DNA of 64,000 nucleotides from positions 62,001 to 126,000 of the forward strand of contig NZ_NFJV01000003.1 in NCBI RefSeq assembly GCF_002160055.1. Direction: 5' to 3'. This document shows, one piece after another, positions 8,652 through 17,028 of this stretch. Position 1 is the first letter of the stretch; every line of letters starts with the position of its first letter. The DNA is from Mediterranea sp. An20 (GTDB lineage: Bacteria > Bacteroidota > Bacteroidia > Bacteroidales > Bacteroidaceae). The notes under the pieces were generated by a model, which searched no databases, was not told where the DNA came from, and saw only the letters and a program-made list of their open reading frames with translations. A program made the translations under genes and the position numbers.

Positions 8652-10118
8652 ATGACGAAACATATCATTTTGTTCTTTGCGGCACTTTGTTCGCTGCACA
8701 ACCATGCGAATGCTGCACCGTCGGACAGCGATACTGTCCGGTATGAAAGTTTCAGTAACGGCATTGAAATGCTACGCCCGATGCAGCCCTCTTATCTTGA
8801 CGGAGTGGTAGTCCCGACACGCAAAAGCGGCAACTGGTTTGTCAGCCTGTCCGGAGGGACATCGGCGTTTCTCGGCACGCCGCTCGGCTGTGAAGACCTT
8901 TTCGGAAGACTCAAGCCTTCGTACACTATAGGTGTGGGCAAATGGTTCACACCGTCGGTCGGCGTCCGTGTCAATTACAGCGGGCTGCATTTCAAGGACA
9001 GTCAACTGTCCACACAGGAATATCATTATGTCCATGCGGATCTGATGTGGAATCTGCTCGGAAACAGGTATGCAAAACAGGACGAGGTTCGCTGGAGGCT
9101 TTCCCCGTATGCGGGTCTCGGACTGCTGCACAATGCGGACAACGGACACAACCCTCTTGCCATATCATACGGCATACAGGGCCAGTACCACATATCCAGG
9201 AGAGTAAGCGTCCTGATGGAACTTTCCGGGACGACCACATTCCAGGACTTCGACGGATACGGAAAAGCGAACCGTCTCGGAGACCACATGCTCTCGCTGA
9301 CGGCGGGATTCTCTTTCAGCATCGGCAAGGTCGGCTGGAAACGTGCTGTTGACCATCGCCCGTATGAACGGCGCAACGAGTGGCTGACCGGCTATGCGAA
9401 CGCCTTGGCTGAACGGAACAGGCGATATGCCGGAAAGCTGGACAAGGAAAGAAGGACTTTGGACGAGCTGAAGAAGGTTCTCGAAATCGAAGGACTGCTT
9501 GATACTTACGGACACCTGTTTGAAGACATGGAAGCCGATGACAGGAGGTTTCCCATAAACAATTACAGCGGACTGAACTCCCTCCGAGCCCGGTTGAAGA
9601 ACCGTCATTGGGACGGCAATTCGTCTCTTGCAACAGAAACGGGTACAGATAGTATTCAAGGCATGAATACGGACAGCATCAGCAAAGCGGGAACGGACAG
9701 CCTGCCCGGAAAATGGAACGCGGCAATCAACCGCCCGGACACTGTTTCTGCGGCCGGTTATTTCGCCCTCATGCAGCATGGAGACGAATGTATAGGTTCT
9801 CCGGTCTATTTCTTCTTCGACCTTAATTCAGCCCGCCTTACGGACTCTCTGCAAAAGGTCAATCTTGATGCGATCGCTCATGTGGCCATGAAATACGGAC
9901 TGTCCGTGAAAGTCACTGGAGCGGCGGACAGTGCGACAGGCACAGCTTCCATCAACAACACGCTGAGCACAGCCAGAGCCGATTATATTGCAGATGAACT
10001 CGTCAAACGGGGTATTTCGACAGAGTGCATTGAAAAACTCTATGAGGGAGGCATTTCTGATTATGTACCTGATGAAGCTAACAGGCATACGAAAGTTGTG
10101 CTTTTCATTAAACAATAA
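8652..10118 (+). CDS. OmpA-family outer-membrane protein
   Basis: 488 residues with an N-terminal signal peptide (about 1-21, ending NANAA). Residues about 60-230 are beta-barrel-like (alternating short hydrophobic strands such as GNWFVSLSGGTSAFLG and YTIGVGKWFTPSVGVRVNYSG, ending MLSLTAGFSFSIG). A helical linker follows, then a C-terminal OmpA-like peptidoglycan-binding domain (VYFFFDLNSARLTD and LSTARADYIADELVKRGI). It should sit in the outer membrane and tether it to the cell wall. It is the last gene after the relaxase; a role in mating-pair contact or exclusion is inferred from position only. Confidence 0.8.
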   Translation: MTKHIILFFAALCSLHNHANAAPSDSDTVRYESFSNGIEMLRPMQPSYLDGVVVPTRKSGNWFVSLSGGTSAFLGTPLGCEDLFGRLKPSYTIGVGKWFTPSVGVRVNYSGLHFKDSQLSTQEYHYVHADLMWNLLGNRYAKQDEVRWRLSPYAGLGLLHNADNGHNPLAISYGIQGQYHISRRVSVLMELSGTTTFQDFDGYGKANRLGDHMLSLTAGFSFSIGKVGWKRAVDHRPYERRNEWLTGYANALAERNRRYAGKLDKERRTLDELKKVLEIEGLLDTYGHLFEDMEADDRRFPINNYSGLNSLRARLKNRHWDGNSSLATETGTDSIQGMNTDSISKAGTDSLPGKWNAAINRPDTVSAAGYFALMQHGDECIGSPVYFFFDLNSARLTDSLQKVNLDAIAHVAMKYGLSVKVTGAADSATGTASINNTLSTARADYIADELVKRGISTECIEKLYEGGISDYVPDEANRHTKVVLFIKQ

Positions 10119-10201
10119 AACAGCATAATGATGAAGCTATACCCATTATAGAAACTGGCATATAACAACACAGCATAATGTGACAAATACGATAAGAAAG
10201 C

Positions 10202-10230
10202 ACTCGGTAATTTTTGCAAAATTACCGAGT
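10202..10230. terminator. Perfect palindrome, 13-bp arms, between convergent genes; terminator and/or operator copy
   Basis: ACTCGGTAATTTT, loop TGC, then the exact complement. It lies between the plus-strand OmpA gene and the end of the minus-strand toxin gene, so it can act as a bidirectional terminator. Its core CGGTA-ATTTTGC-AAA-TACCG is nearly the same as the palindrome over the abiE promoter at 11910-11932, so it may also bind the same regulator. Confidence 0.65.
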
Positions 10231-10243
10231 ATTTTCTTGCTGC

Positions 10244-11287
10244 TCATATTTTAATTTGGCGTAGCCTATCCTGAAGTTTTTGAAGACGATTCAACAAATC
10301 TTCAAATGAATCCGCCTTTCCGTATATATAGCCGTCAATCATATTATCCTCATAATCACGTTGATATGCCTGCAACATCTCTCCTTGGGGAATAAAAGAC
10401 AAATGCTCCGGATAATCAAGATCGTAGTTCACATAGCCGAGATGATAAAATTTTCTCCTATGCTCGACAATCCTGCGGTAAAGGCTTAAGTCTGACAATG
10501 CTATATTCCCATGTCCTGAATCCATTATTTTATCAATGTCGTACAAATGCCGGCTCATTCTTCTTGAGCGAGGTTTGTCTTTCTGAAATTCCTCGTTGAG
10601 AAGAAAAATTTTTTCAAGAAAAGTCCTTGATGGAGTCACTGTCTTGATTTCAGAACAAATGCTGCCGTCTATATCGGCAAACTTGTCATGTAATAATGAG
10701 GAAATGGCTTTCACCTCAAACGGTTCAGTCATGGATAGACAACTTATCTCTATTTTTACACGCGGTTCTATATCTCCATCATACATAGGGAATATGCTGT
10801 CATAATTGACAAAAATGACAGTCGGGTCGCTGTCATGAGAAATCTTTTCAATTCCATCAAGAGTCTCTTTCTCTGTTAGATTTTGTATTTGGAACCCTGC
10901 AATACCAAGTCTCTCAAGTTCTTTGGCGAGTTCTTGCGACAGAGTCTCATGTATATAATCACGCGATGCTTTTCTAAGATTTTTCAGTTGGGTGTTGTTT
11001 TCTGCCTTTGCGCAATTAAGACCGAGTTTGTCAATATAAAAAGTACGGTTGATTGACAAGTCAAGGTCTTCACTGAAGCGGCTGATCAAGTTCCATCCTT
11101 TGCTAAGTGATGTCCCTCCCTTAAACAGAAGATATTCCGCACACTCTGTATTAAAAATGGCTTTCATTACAGCTGTTACCCACCAATCTTTCTCTACAGC
11201 ACGTTCTTCAATGTTTTTATCTGCTGCCACAGCCTGTACCGCTGCTATCTTTTCCGATATGTTAAGATTTTGCCAAAGAGTATTCAT
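10244..11287 (-). CDS. abiEii: AbiEii/AbiGii-type nucleotidyltransferase toxin
   Basis: 347 residues of the DUF1814/AbiEii family, type IV toxins that transfer nucleotides (in studied homologues to tRNA acceptor ends) and cause growth arrest or phage abortion. The nucleotidyltransferase signature is visible at about residues 54-80: LFKGGTSLSKGWNLISRFSEDLDLSI, containing GGTSLSK and the DxD-type acidic pair. The gene overlaps the antitoxin gene by 26 bases, the usual AbiE arrangement. It probably also helps to keep the element in the host. Confidence 0.85.
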   Translation of the reverse strand: MNTLWQNLNISEKIAAVQAVAADKNIEERAVEKDWWVTAVMKAIFNTECAEYLLFKGGTSLSKGWNLISRFSEDLDLSINRTFYIDKLGLNCAKAENNTQLKNLRKASRDYIHETLSQELAKELERLGIAGFQIQNLTEKETLDGIEKISHDSDPTVIFVNYDSIFPMYDGDIEPRVKIEISCLSMTEPFEVKAISSLLHDKFADIDGSICSEIKTVTPSRTFLEKIFLLNEEFQKDKPRSRRMSRHLYDIDKIMDSGHGNIALSDLSLYRRIVEHRRKFYHLGYVNYDLDYPEHLSFIPQGEMLQAYQRDYEDNMIDGYIYGKADSFEDLLNRLQKLQDRLRQIKI

Positions 11288-11894
11288 TGCTTTGATAATT
11301 TAATGTCTTTACGAAAATTTTTCTTATCCAATTCGGCATTAAGCGTAAATCATCTGCCAGCGTTTCATGTTCGGGATATTTCTTTATCAAGGCACAAATT
11401 CTATTATACTCATCTTCAGTAACATTATTTTCTCCAATGGCTTTTAGAGCCTGTACGATAAGACTGCGTTTTGTACCTTTAATTGCAAAATTCTTCGGTA
11501 CGGCACGTTTGAATCTGATTGTCCGTTCCCCAAGTTTAATTGCTCTTGCCGAACCGGAAGTAAGGAATACCGAGTTCATCGGAACTTGTGTTGAAAGTCC
11601 GAGGACATTGAGAGCAGTTGCTCCTGTCGGTAAAATCTGCGCATTATCCCTTTCTGCAATGGCTTTTGCTATATGATCGACAGGAGGATACACAAGTCCG
11701 AACCGTGTCTCTTCGGCTTTTAGATAAACTCCCCGACAAAGCCGGTGAAGAATATTGTCCGCAACAAGGTTTGATAATATGTGTCCCACATATTCATCAT
11801 CAAATTCAGGAAAACTGTTGCTGAAAAACAGCGTTCCATTATCAGCTTCATCAATGCGTTTTTTGATAATATGCACAACTTTATCTTCTTTCAT
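11262..11894 (-). CDS. abiEi: AbiEi-type antitoxin / transcriptional autoregulator
   Basis: 210 residues. The N-terminal about 80 residues are winged-helix-like (KVVHIIKKRIDEADNGTLFFSNSFPEFDDEYVGHILSNLVADNILHRLCRGVYLK), followed by the antitoxin region with ILPTGATALNVLGLSTQVP, as in AbiEi proteins with a DUF6088-type N terminus. Upstream in-frame codons exist to 11951, but the start MKEDKVVHI at 11894 is chosen because the promoter and palindrome lie between. AbiEi proteins are known to repress their own operon by binding inverted repeats, and such a repeat is present here. Confidence 0.8.
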   Translation of the reverse strand: MKEDKVVHIIKKRIDEADNGTLFFSNSFPEFDDEYVGHILSNLVADNILHRLCRGVYLKAEETRFGLVYPPVDHIAKAIAERDNAQILPTGATALNVLGLSTQVPMNSVFLTSGSARAIKLGERTIRFKRAVPKNFAIKGTKRSLIVQALKAIGENNVTEDEYNRICALIKKYPEHETLADDLRLMPNWIRKIFVKTLNYQSNEYSLAKS

Positions 11895-11909
11895 TGCTCT
11901 CTGTTTACT

Positions 11910-11952
11910 CGGTATTTTTTGCAAAATTACCGATATAATTTGAACTGGCAAA
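11910..11952 (-). promoter_or_regulatory. abiE promoter with overlapping palindromic operator
   Basis: Minus strand: TTTG, exactly 19 bp, then TAATTTTG, a canonical Bacteroidetes promoter. The -7 (11922-11929) lies inside the imperfect palindrome 11910-11932 with arms CGGTA and TACCG around a TTTTGCAAAA centre. Binding of the antitoxin here would block RNA polymerase. Confidence 0.75.
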
Positions 11953-12276
11953 ATACTCTGGTAAGATTTTATCCTATTTTATCTGATTATAGCCATATTC
12001 TCATACTCCGGCTGCCTGTCAGCCCTGTTTTTCCGTGCAAAGGTACTGCGGAGGGGGAATGTCAAGTACCGCCATGCTGACAGGCCTGCGTACCGGATGA
12101 CAGCTTTCCGCAAATCACAGATTTGGGTATTTCATCAGCTACTTTGCCGTCCACTTGCCTTATTGCCCCTGACCCGCAGTCTTTTCACGCACGAAAATCA
12201 TTCCCGACCGGAAGCCGTAAGGCTCCGAGAAAAGGGAAAGATAAAGAAAAAGTTTAACGGATTAAATTTAAGAGTT
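11953..12276 (+). promoter_or_regulatory. Structured leader L1 before the YubB-like gene
   Basis: No gene is supported here. The far (left) edge carries minus-strand TACCTTTG at 12038-12045 with TTGAC 17-18 bp behind it, a leftward promoter motif. Hairpin A-type: CAAATC/GATTTG at 12111-12125. Hairpin B: 12202-12237, outer TCCC/GGGA and inner CGGAAGCC/GGCTCCG with one bulge. An A-rich stretch then leads to the ATG at 12277. The layout matches eight other leaders in this window. Confidence 0.65.
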
Positions 12277-12858
12277 ATGCCTAATTGGTGTTCAAGTGCG
12301 TATGTGATAGAGGGCGACGCAAAAGAAATCAAGAGCCTCTATGAGTTAATGAAAAGACTGGAAGACATGGAAAACCCTTCAGTGGAAAACGGCTTCGGGA
12401 CTACATGGCTGGGATGCCTTGTGGATGCCTTGGGCAAGGATTGGAACGATGTAAGTTGTCGTGGTGAGTGGAGCTGCCTCGAAATGGACGGCGAAGTGAT
12501 AAGGTTATACACCGAGACGGCGTGGTCTCCCTGCAATGAGGTGTTTGACCTTGTGAGGGAAAAATATCCGTCACTTTACTATTACTTTCAGGCGGAAGAG
12601 CCGGGCATAGGAATTTATGAAACGAACGACAGTTCGGGCGTCTATTTCCCCGACAGGTATTTTTTTGATGCCTGTACGCCCGAAGAAGAGTACATCAGCG
12701 AATACTTCGAGAATCAGGAAGATGCGTTCAAGTGGATTGAGAAAGAGACCGGGAAACCGATAAGGTCGGCAAAGGATGTCGAAGCTCTTGACGCAGAATG
12801 GAGTGAGAAGTGCGAAGATGCTTTCTGCTACCTGCATGAGTTTGAAGTGATAGGTTGA
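12277..12858 (+). CDS. YubB/Api92-type ferredoxin-like-domain protein
   Basis: 193 residues starting MPNWCSSAYVIEGDAKEIKSLYELM, the typical opening of the YubB ferredoxin-like family (DUF1281) found on plasmids and conjugative elements. The function of the family is not known. The start at 12277 is preferred over the in-frame ATG at 12097 because homologues begin MPNWC and the leader structure ends just before it. The protein is acidic, cytoplasmic and has aromatic-rich central strands. F-like plasmids carry such genes near other early-transfer genes, which agrees with the leader-driven set here. Confidence 0.75.
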   Translation: MPNWCSSAYVIEGDAKEIKSLYELMKRLEDMENPSVENGFGTTWLGCLVDALGKDWNDVSCRGEWSCLEMDGEVIRLYTETAWSPCNEVFDLVREKYPSLYYYFQAEEPGIGIYETNDSSGVYFPDRYFFDACTPEEEYISEYFENQEDAFKWIEKETGKPIRSAKDVEALDAEWSEKCEDAFCYLHEFEVIG

Positions 12859-13359
12859 CTCGGGTAAAGGGGCATATCTCCCGGGCTGCAAGTCAGTTCG
12901 GGGGATTTTTCATGTCATCACAATCCTTTTTCCGGTCCCTGCTCCCTGTTTTAGCCGGATGCCCTGGAAGGCACTGCAACCTTTTGTATGTTCCTGCCGT
13001 CCTGCCTTTTTATTCCATGACTTCTGTCCGCTTTTATCATGGGCCATCGACCGTTCCTCCGTTTCGGCATTCCCCGCCGGAGTGATTTTCCCATGCAAAG
13101 GTACAGCGTCCGTCCAGCCGTCAAGTACCGCTGCGCTAACCGGTTCACGGATTGAGCGGCAGCCTTCCCAAATCGAAGATGAACTTTCAGTTCCCCGCAG
13201 GGTTGGGTATTCCGTTAAATCCCTGACGGTTTCCTTGCCTTTCCTGTTCTTTACACGCTGTCTTTCCTGCATGTAAAATCTTTCCCGACAAGGAAGCCGA
13301 AGAAGGCTTTCGAGAAAAGGGAAGAAAAAAGAATGTTCAACAAATTAAATTTCAAGATT
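12859..13359 (+). promoter_or_regulatory. Intergenic region with structured leader L2
   Basis: Short minus-strand frames here look random and no gene is supported. After the upstream stop, a G/C-rich inverted repeat ending in a T-run near 12882-12910 could be a weak terminator. Leftward promoter motif: minus-strand TACCTTTG at 13096-13103 with TTGAC 18 bp behind. Hairpin A-type: CCCAA/TTGGG (13167-13207). Hairpin B: 13283-13322, outer TCCC/GGGA, inner GGAAGCC/GGCTTTC. Gene start follows an A-rich tract. Confidence 0.6.
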
Positions 13360-13845
13360 ATGCACAGCAAAATTTTTCAAATTACAACGACAAAGGTGGA
13401 CAAGGAATGCTATCTGAACGAGGACACGCTTATGCAGGGCGACAACAGTTATTTTGACTATTGCTGCGAAATCGGCGAGGAGGAGCGCAAGTACCACATT
13501 GACATATTGGTAAACCATATCCTGCCCACAGGGATGTTCGAGCTTGTCGATGAAGATACAATCCGCTACACCGGCGGGGCGGAAAAGTGGAAGGAGGATT
13601 TTGTGGCAGGTTTGCGCAGCAAGATGGAAGCCGTTACCCCTGACACGATGCTGGATTATATCGGCTCGGTCTATCAGCTTGAAAAATACTTGAAAAACCC
13701 GCTTGAAACAGCTTACTGGTTTTACACAGATGCGGATGGTATGCAATCCTATGCCGAACAGTCTTACGAGTTCATGCGTGAGATATGTGGGTATGAACCC
13801 GGCACGCTGCTCTACATTGGAGGCGTCATTGATTATCATTTCTGA
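13360..13845 (+). CDS. Hypothetical protein, leader-driven
   Basis: 161 residues starting MHSKIFQITTTKVDKECYLNEDTL. The in-frame ATG 27 bases upstream (MFNKLNF) is rejected because the same AACAAATTAAATTT stretch precedes the ATG of other leader-driven genes. The protein is acidic and cytoplasmic; no domain is recognised. Conserved-looking features are ILPTGMFELVDEDTIRYTGGAEKW and CGYEPGTLLYIGGVIDYHF. Followed after 17 bases by the 60-residue gene, probably in one transcript. Confidence 0.65.
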   Translation: MHSKIFQITTTKVDKECYLNEDTLMQGDNSYFDYCCEIGEEERKYHIDILVNHILPTGMFELVDEDTIRYTGGAEKWKEDFVAGLRSKMEAVTPDTMLDYIGSVYQLEKYLKNPLETAYWFYTDADGMQSYAEQSYEFMREICGYEPGTLLYIGGVIDYHF

Positions 13846-13862
13846 CTCTAAATTAAAGGATT

Positions 13863-14045
13863 ATGAACGAACAGGAAAGAATTGACTTGAAACGGAAACT
13901 TCGGGACGGACTTGCAGAATTGAGGCAGGCTTTTGACCAACTGCACAAGACCCTCGAATGGGCGGAATTGACGGAATGCTATCCTGAAGCATCCGCCGTA
14001 TATAGGCGGATTGAATATCTGGAGAATACTGTAAACAAGATATGA
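13863..14045 (+). CDS. Small coiled-coil protein
   Basis: 60 residues, highly charged and likely one helical hairpin (NEQERIDLKRKLRDGLAELRQAFDQLHKTLEW, then SAVYRRIEYLENTV). No known family. Seventeen bases after the previous gene; both follow leader L2. Confidence 0.55.
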   Translation: MNEQERIDLKRKLRDGLAELRQAFDQLHKTLEWAELTECYPEASAVYRRIEYLENTVNKI

Positions 14046-14445
14046 TTTGAATGACAAGACAGCCATCATCGGCAGAGGCGGTGTCCCGGCCGGTGGTGGC
14101 TGCCTCACAACGGGACTGGCCGAGCCTGTTATAACATGCCCATAGGTCATGGGCTCCCTCCTTTTATAATGGATAAACGCTCATTTCCATGTGCCGCCAG
14201 CACCCCCACAGGATGTTTTTATGCGGCAAAGGTACGGCGAACGGACGGCCCGGTCAAGGACCGCCCTGGCTATCAGGATAAAATTTGACGGAAACTTTCC
14301 GCAATCACAGATGGCGGCATTTCATAAAATTTCACCGCTGATTCCTTGCCTGCCATCCTTGCCTTCGCCGTGGAAACCGCACATAAAAACAATCCCTGCG
14401 GCGGGTCGGAAGGCCCGGAACAAAGGGAAAATAAAAAACAGGACA
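14046..14445 (+). promoter_or_regulatory. Intergenic region with structured leader L3
   Basis: No gene supported. Leftward promoter motif: minus-strand TACCTTTG at 14227-14234 with TTGAC 20 bp behind. Hairpin A-type: CCGC/GCGG at 14299-14317 around AATCACAGAT. Hairpin B: 14393-14428, outer TCCC/GGGA, inner CGGGTC/GGCCCG. The A-rich tract ATAAAAAA precedes the start at 14446. Confidence 0.6.
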
Positions 14446-14796
14446 ATGACAACAGTAGAACTAATCAAAAGCATCGCCTTCGATTTCGGCTGGATAGTAA
14501 GTACAGACGAGGAAGAAGACACTGTAGTATTCGATTTCTGCTATTACACAAAGCACGGACTGGATTACGGATTTTGTGTCGAACTGACAGGAAACAAATT
14601 TGACGGGTTTCTTAGGGAGGTGGAGCGGAATTGCGAGGACTTTGACCCCGACTATGAAGCCTACCGGTGGATTGGCTATGACGGGCACGGAAAATGTGGC
14701 GCACCTTACCATATCAAGGACATTGTGGATGAGATGGAAGAGGCGAAAAAAAATTTCACGGATTTTTATAACTCATTAAAAACAGCATTGACATGA
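14446..14796 (+). CDS. Hypothetical protein, leader-driven
   Basis: 116 residues starting MTTVELIKSIAFDFGWIVSTDEEEDTVVFDFCYYTKHGLDYGF. Acidic, cytoplasmic, small alpha/beta fold by appearance; no family recognised. The start at 14446 is chosen over an upstream in-frame ATG at 14191, which lies inside the leader. Its stop overlaps the next start. Confidence 0.65.
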   Translation: MTTVELIKSIAFDFGWIVSTDEEEDTVVFDFCYYTKHGLDYGFCVELTGNKFDGFLREVERNCEDFDPDYEAYRWIGYDGHGKCGAPYHIKDIVDEMEEAKKNFTDFYNSLKTALT

Positions 14797-14987
14797 GAAC
14801 AAAGACACTTTACAGGCGGGATGGCGCGAGAATCGGCATCTGCCGTTTCCCTAATTTCCACAAGTCCGGGAGCATTGCCGGCATGAAAAGCCTGTACTAC
14901 GGAAAGAATGCACTGCTGATTCGGTGCGGCAGTTGGATTTACAATGTATCAGGCGAACCCGAAATTTATTATAACTTGGCTCATTAG
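14793..14987 (+). CDS. Small hypothetical protein
   Basis: 64 residues, basic (MRTKTLYRRDGARIGICRF...), coupled by an ATGA overlap to the preceding gene. The C terminus reads GSWIYNVSGEPEIYYNLAH. No family recognised. Confidence 0.55.
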   Translation: MRTKTLYRRDGARIGICRFPNFHKSGSIAGMKSLYYGKNALLIRCGSWIYNVSGEPEIYYNLAH

Positions 14988-14993
14988 ATTATT

Positions 14994-15281
14994 ATGGAAA
15001 GAAATTGCAAGAAAGACTTTCAAGCATGGAAAGGTATAATGGCTCTGAAGTTACTTTGCTGCAATATTGCGGCAGGCCGTTTCAACTGGCGTAAATACTG
15101 TACGCCACAGCCATATTATGGCCACGAGATTTGTGTTATACCCTTGCACAGCTCTTACGGTCAGATAGGCTATACCGTGTATTTCCCTTATTCCAATATG
15201 CCTGAAGTGGAATATGATTGGGAAATGGACAGACTGACCGTTGATGAAGAGAATTGGCAGGAGTATTTTCAGCAAAGCTGA
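14994..15281 (+). CDS. Small hypothetical protein
   Basis: 95 residues with no signal peptide (MERNCKKDFQAWKGIMALKLLCC). Rich in Tyr/Trp with HEICVIPLHSSYGQIGYTVYFPYSN, suggesting a small beta fold. It follows the previous gene by 6 bases and ends just before a strong terminator. No family recognised. Confidence 0.55.
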   Translation: MERNCKKDFQAWKGIMALKLLCCNIAAGRFNWRKYCTPQPYYGHEICVIPLHSSYGQIGYTVYFPYSNMPEVEYDWEMDRLTVDEENWQEYFQQS

Positions 15282-15286
15282 CAAAG

Positions 15287-15328
15287 ACACGGGGCTGGCA
15301 TTCACGCCGGCCCCGTGTTCCTTTTTTT
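15287..15328. terminator. Strong hairpin terminator between convergent genes
   Basis: Stem ACACGGGGC/GCCCCGTGT continued by TGGC/GCCG, loop about 6 bases, then a run of seven T on the plus strand. It closes the plus-strand group ending at 15281 and can also stop the minus-strand operon's neighbour transcription. Confidence 0.85.
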
Positions 15329-15330
15329 GC

Positions 15331-17028
15331 CTATCGCCGCATTCCGCCGCCATATTCCGCCTCTTGTAGCTCCTCCCTGTATTCGTCGAGTTCGTTCAGT
15401 TTCTCGTTTACGGCCATCAGGTTGCCATCAAACGTCGAGTTGTGGTTGTATGGAAAGCTGTGCCGCACGGCAAGACCCGCATTGCATACACCTCCCACAT
15501 CGAGCGCATCCTTCTCCCTGTTGTACGTTGCATACAGAATATCCCCGCTCGGCATTTCGAATACCGGCATTCTCTGATGCGTCAGTTTGGCAAACTGTTC
15601 AACGACCATATCCTTGGCAAGCTCTTTCACATCCACGCTCGCACGGTCAATGCCGTAGCGGTTGATGTGGTCGCGTACCTCCTGTTCCGAGTATTTCAGC
15701 ATCACCTCATAGGTGCCGCCCACACTCCCGTTATACACGACGGCAAAGTCCTTGTCCTCGACAAGCAGGTTATCGCCCCTGTGCTGCAAGGGGGTCTGGT
15801 AGGTGTATTGTTCATCCATACCGTTCCCGTCATAATATTCCTTGGCGCAGGCCAGCAGCCCCTCATAGTCCCCTTTGTCCCTCAGTTCGTCCAGCCGGCT
15901 TGTGTCGTCTGTGGACTGGAGGTAGGCAACGGACGCATAGAATGTCTTTTCCTGCGGAGAGACCTCGTTTCCTTTCCGTTCCGTATTGTCTTCGTCCAGT
16001 CCCCTTGCAATCCTGTCCACCTTCTGCGTGATTATAGAGGATGCCTTTTTTACATCCATCAGGGTCGTCTTGATGAACTGCGGGGACTCTTTCAATGAGT
16101 CGAGCCAGGACTTGAGGTAGGCGCAGCTGTCTTCCTTGATGTGTTTGGTCATGCCGTAACGCTGTGAGACCAGTGCGCTGCCGAGTTCGGCCACCAGTTC
16201 CTCCCTGGCATATTCCTTTGAACCGAAGGCTGTCGGTTCGAGGCGGTCGAGCACGCCTTTCGCACCGGTGGAATGGGTCATCTCGTGGAACAGGGTGCCG
16301 TAGAACGCTTCCCCGTCCTTGAACTGCCTCTTTTCCGGCACTACGATTTCATTCTTCGTAATGGAATAGTACGCACTATCCTGATGCATGGGCCGTATGG
16401 GACAGATCCACAGGTTCTCGCTTATCATCCGGTCCACCGGCTCGAAGTCGAACTGTTCGCCTGCCTTGACTTCAGGACGGCCGTTTTCCTTTTCCAGCTT
16501 TTCCCACAATTCCGGACGCGCTTCCCGCAGGTTGGTCTGCTGCACGTTGAACACCCTGAAAACCTGCATCCTCGGATAGACATTGTACTCCTTCTTCTCA
16601 TCTTCGGAGAGATTCTTGTAGTCGTCATACTTGATTTTCTCCTTCGTCTCCTTGTGTATGCAGGTGAAAGTGGTAAGCATCACCGGGAAGGATTTCTCGC
16701 CGCGCAGCACGGAGACCCTCGGCAGTTCCTGTCCGTCCTTGCCCGGCTTGTTCATCCGCTGCACGCAGTCGAAGGTACAGAAGCGGGGTATCTTGTACCC
16801 CTCTTTCTCGCAGTGCAGCATCAACATGAAGGCGTTCATGCCGTTGTATTCGCGTCCGGACAGGTTGCGCGGCCACTGCAATGCGCCTTCCGTGAACCAG
16901 GGCTTGCGCCAGTCCTTATTGATGCTTTCTATCTTTTCAATCATCATCTCGGCGAACAGGTCGAGAGCCTTTTCCTCGCTGTTCGGCCCGTCCGCGTTCT
17001 GTCGTCTGTAACCGGCCATATCCGTCAT
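15331..17028 (-). CDS. ArdC-type antirestriction protein with zincin-like metallopeptidase domain
   Basis: 565 residues. The N-terminal about 140 residues are an ArdC ssDNA-binding domain (WRKPWFTEGALQWPRNLSGREYNGMNAFML). Residues about 230-310 are a zincin-like peptidase with the HExxH motif in GTLFHEMTHSTGAKGVLDR. The C-terminal third (YTYQTPLQHRGDNLLVEDKDF onward) is probably an accessory domain. ArdC proteins of conjugative plasmids bind and protect incoming single-stranded DNA from restriction, and fusions of this type were named polyvalent proteins. It is last in the long minus-strand operon and overlaps the SSB-like gene by 4 bases. Confidence 0.85.
   Translation of the reverse strand: MTDMAGYRRQNADGPNSEEKALDLFAEMMIEKIESINKDWRKPWFTEGALQWPRNLSGREYNGMNAFMLMLHCEKEGYKIPRFCTFDCVQRMNKPGKDGQELPRVSVLRGEKSFPVMLTTFTCIHKETKEKIKYDDYKNLSEDEKKEYNVYPRMQVFRVFNVQQTNLREARPELWEKLEKENGRPEVKAGEQFDFEPVDRMISENLWICPIRPMHQDSAYYSITKNEIVVPEKRQFKDGEAFYGTLFHEMTHSTGAKGVLDRLEPTAFGSKEYAREELVAELGSALVSQRYGMTKHIKEDSCAYLKSWLDSLKESPQFIKTTLMDVKKASSIITQKVDRIARGLDEDNTERKGNEVSPQEKTFYASVAYLQSTDDTSRLDELRDKGDYEGLLACAKEYYDGNGMDEQYTYQTPLQHRGDNLLVEDKDFAVVYNGSVGGTYEVMLKYSEQEVRDHINRYGIDRASVDVKELAKDMVVEQFAKLTHQRMPVFEMPSGDILYATYNREKDALDVGGVCNAGLAVRHSFPYNHNSTFDGNLMAVNEKLNELDEYREELQEAEYGGGMRR

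Noticed and set aside
12910..13272. Minus-strand small frames downstream of the leftward promoter in L2
   Set aside because: They have random composition and no start signal; a noncoding RNA is more likely than a protein, and even that is unproven.
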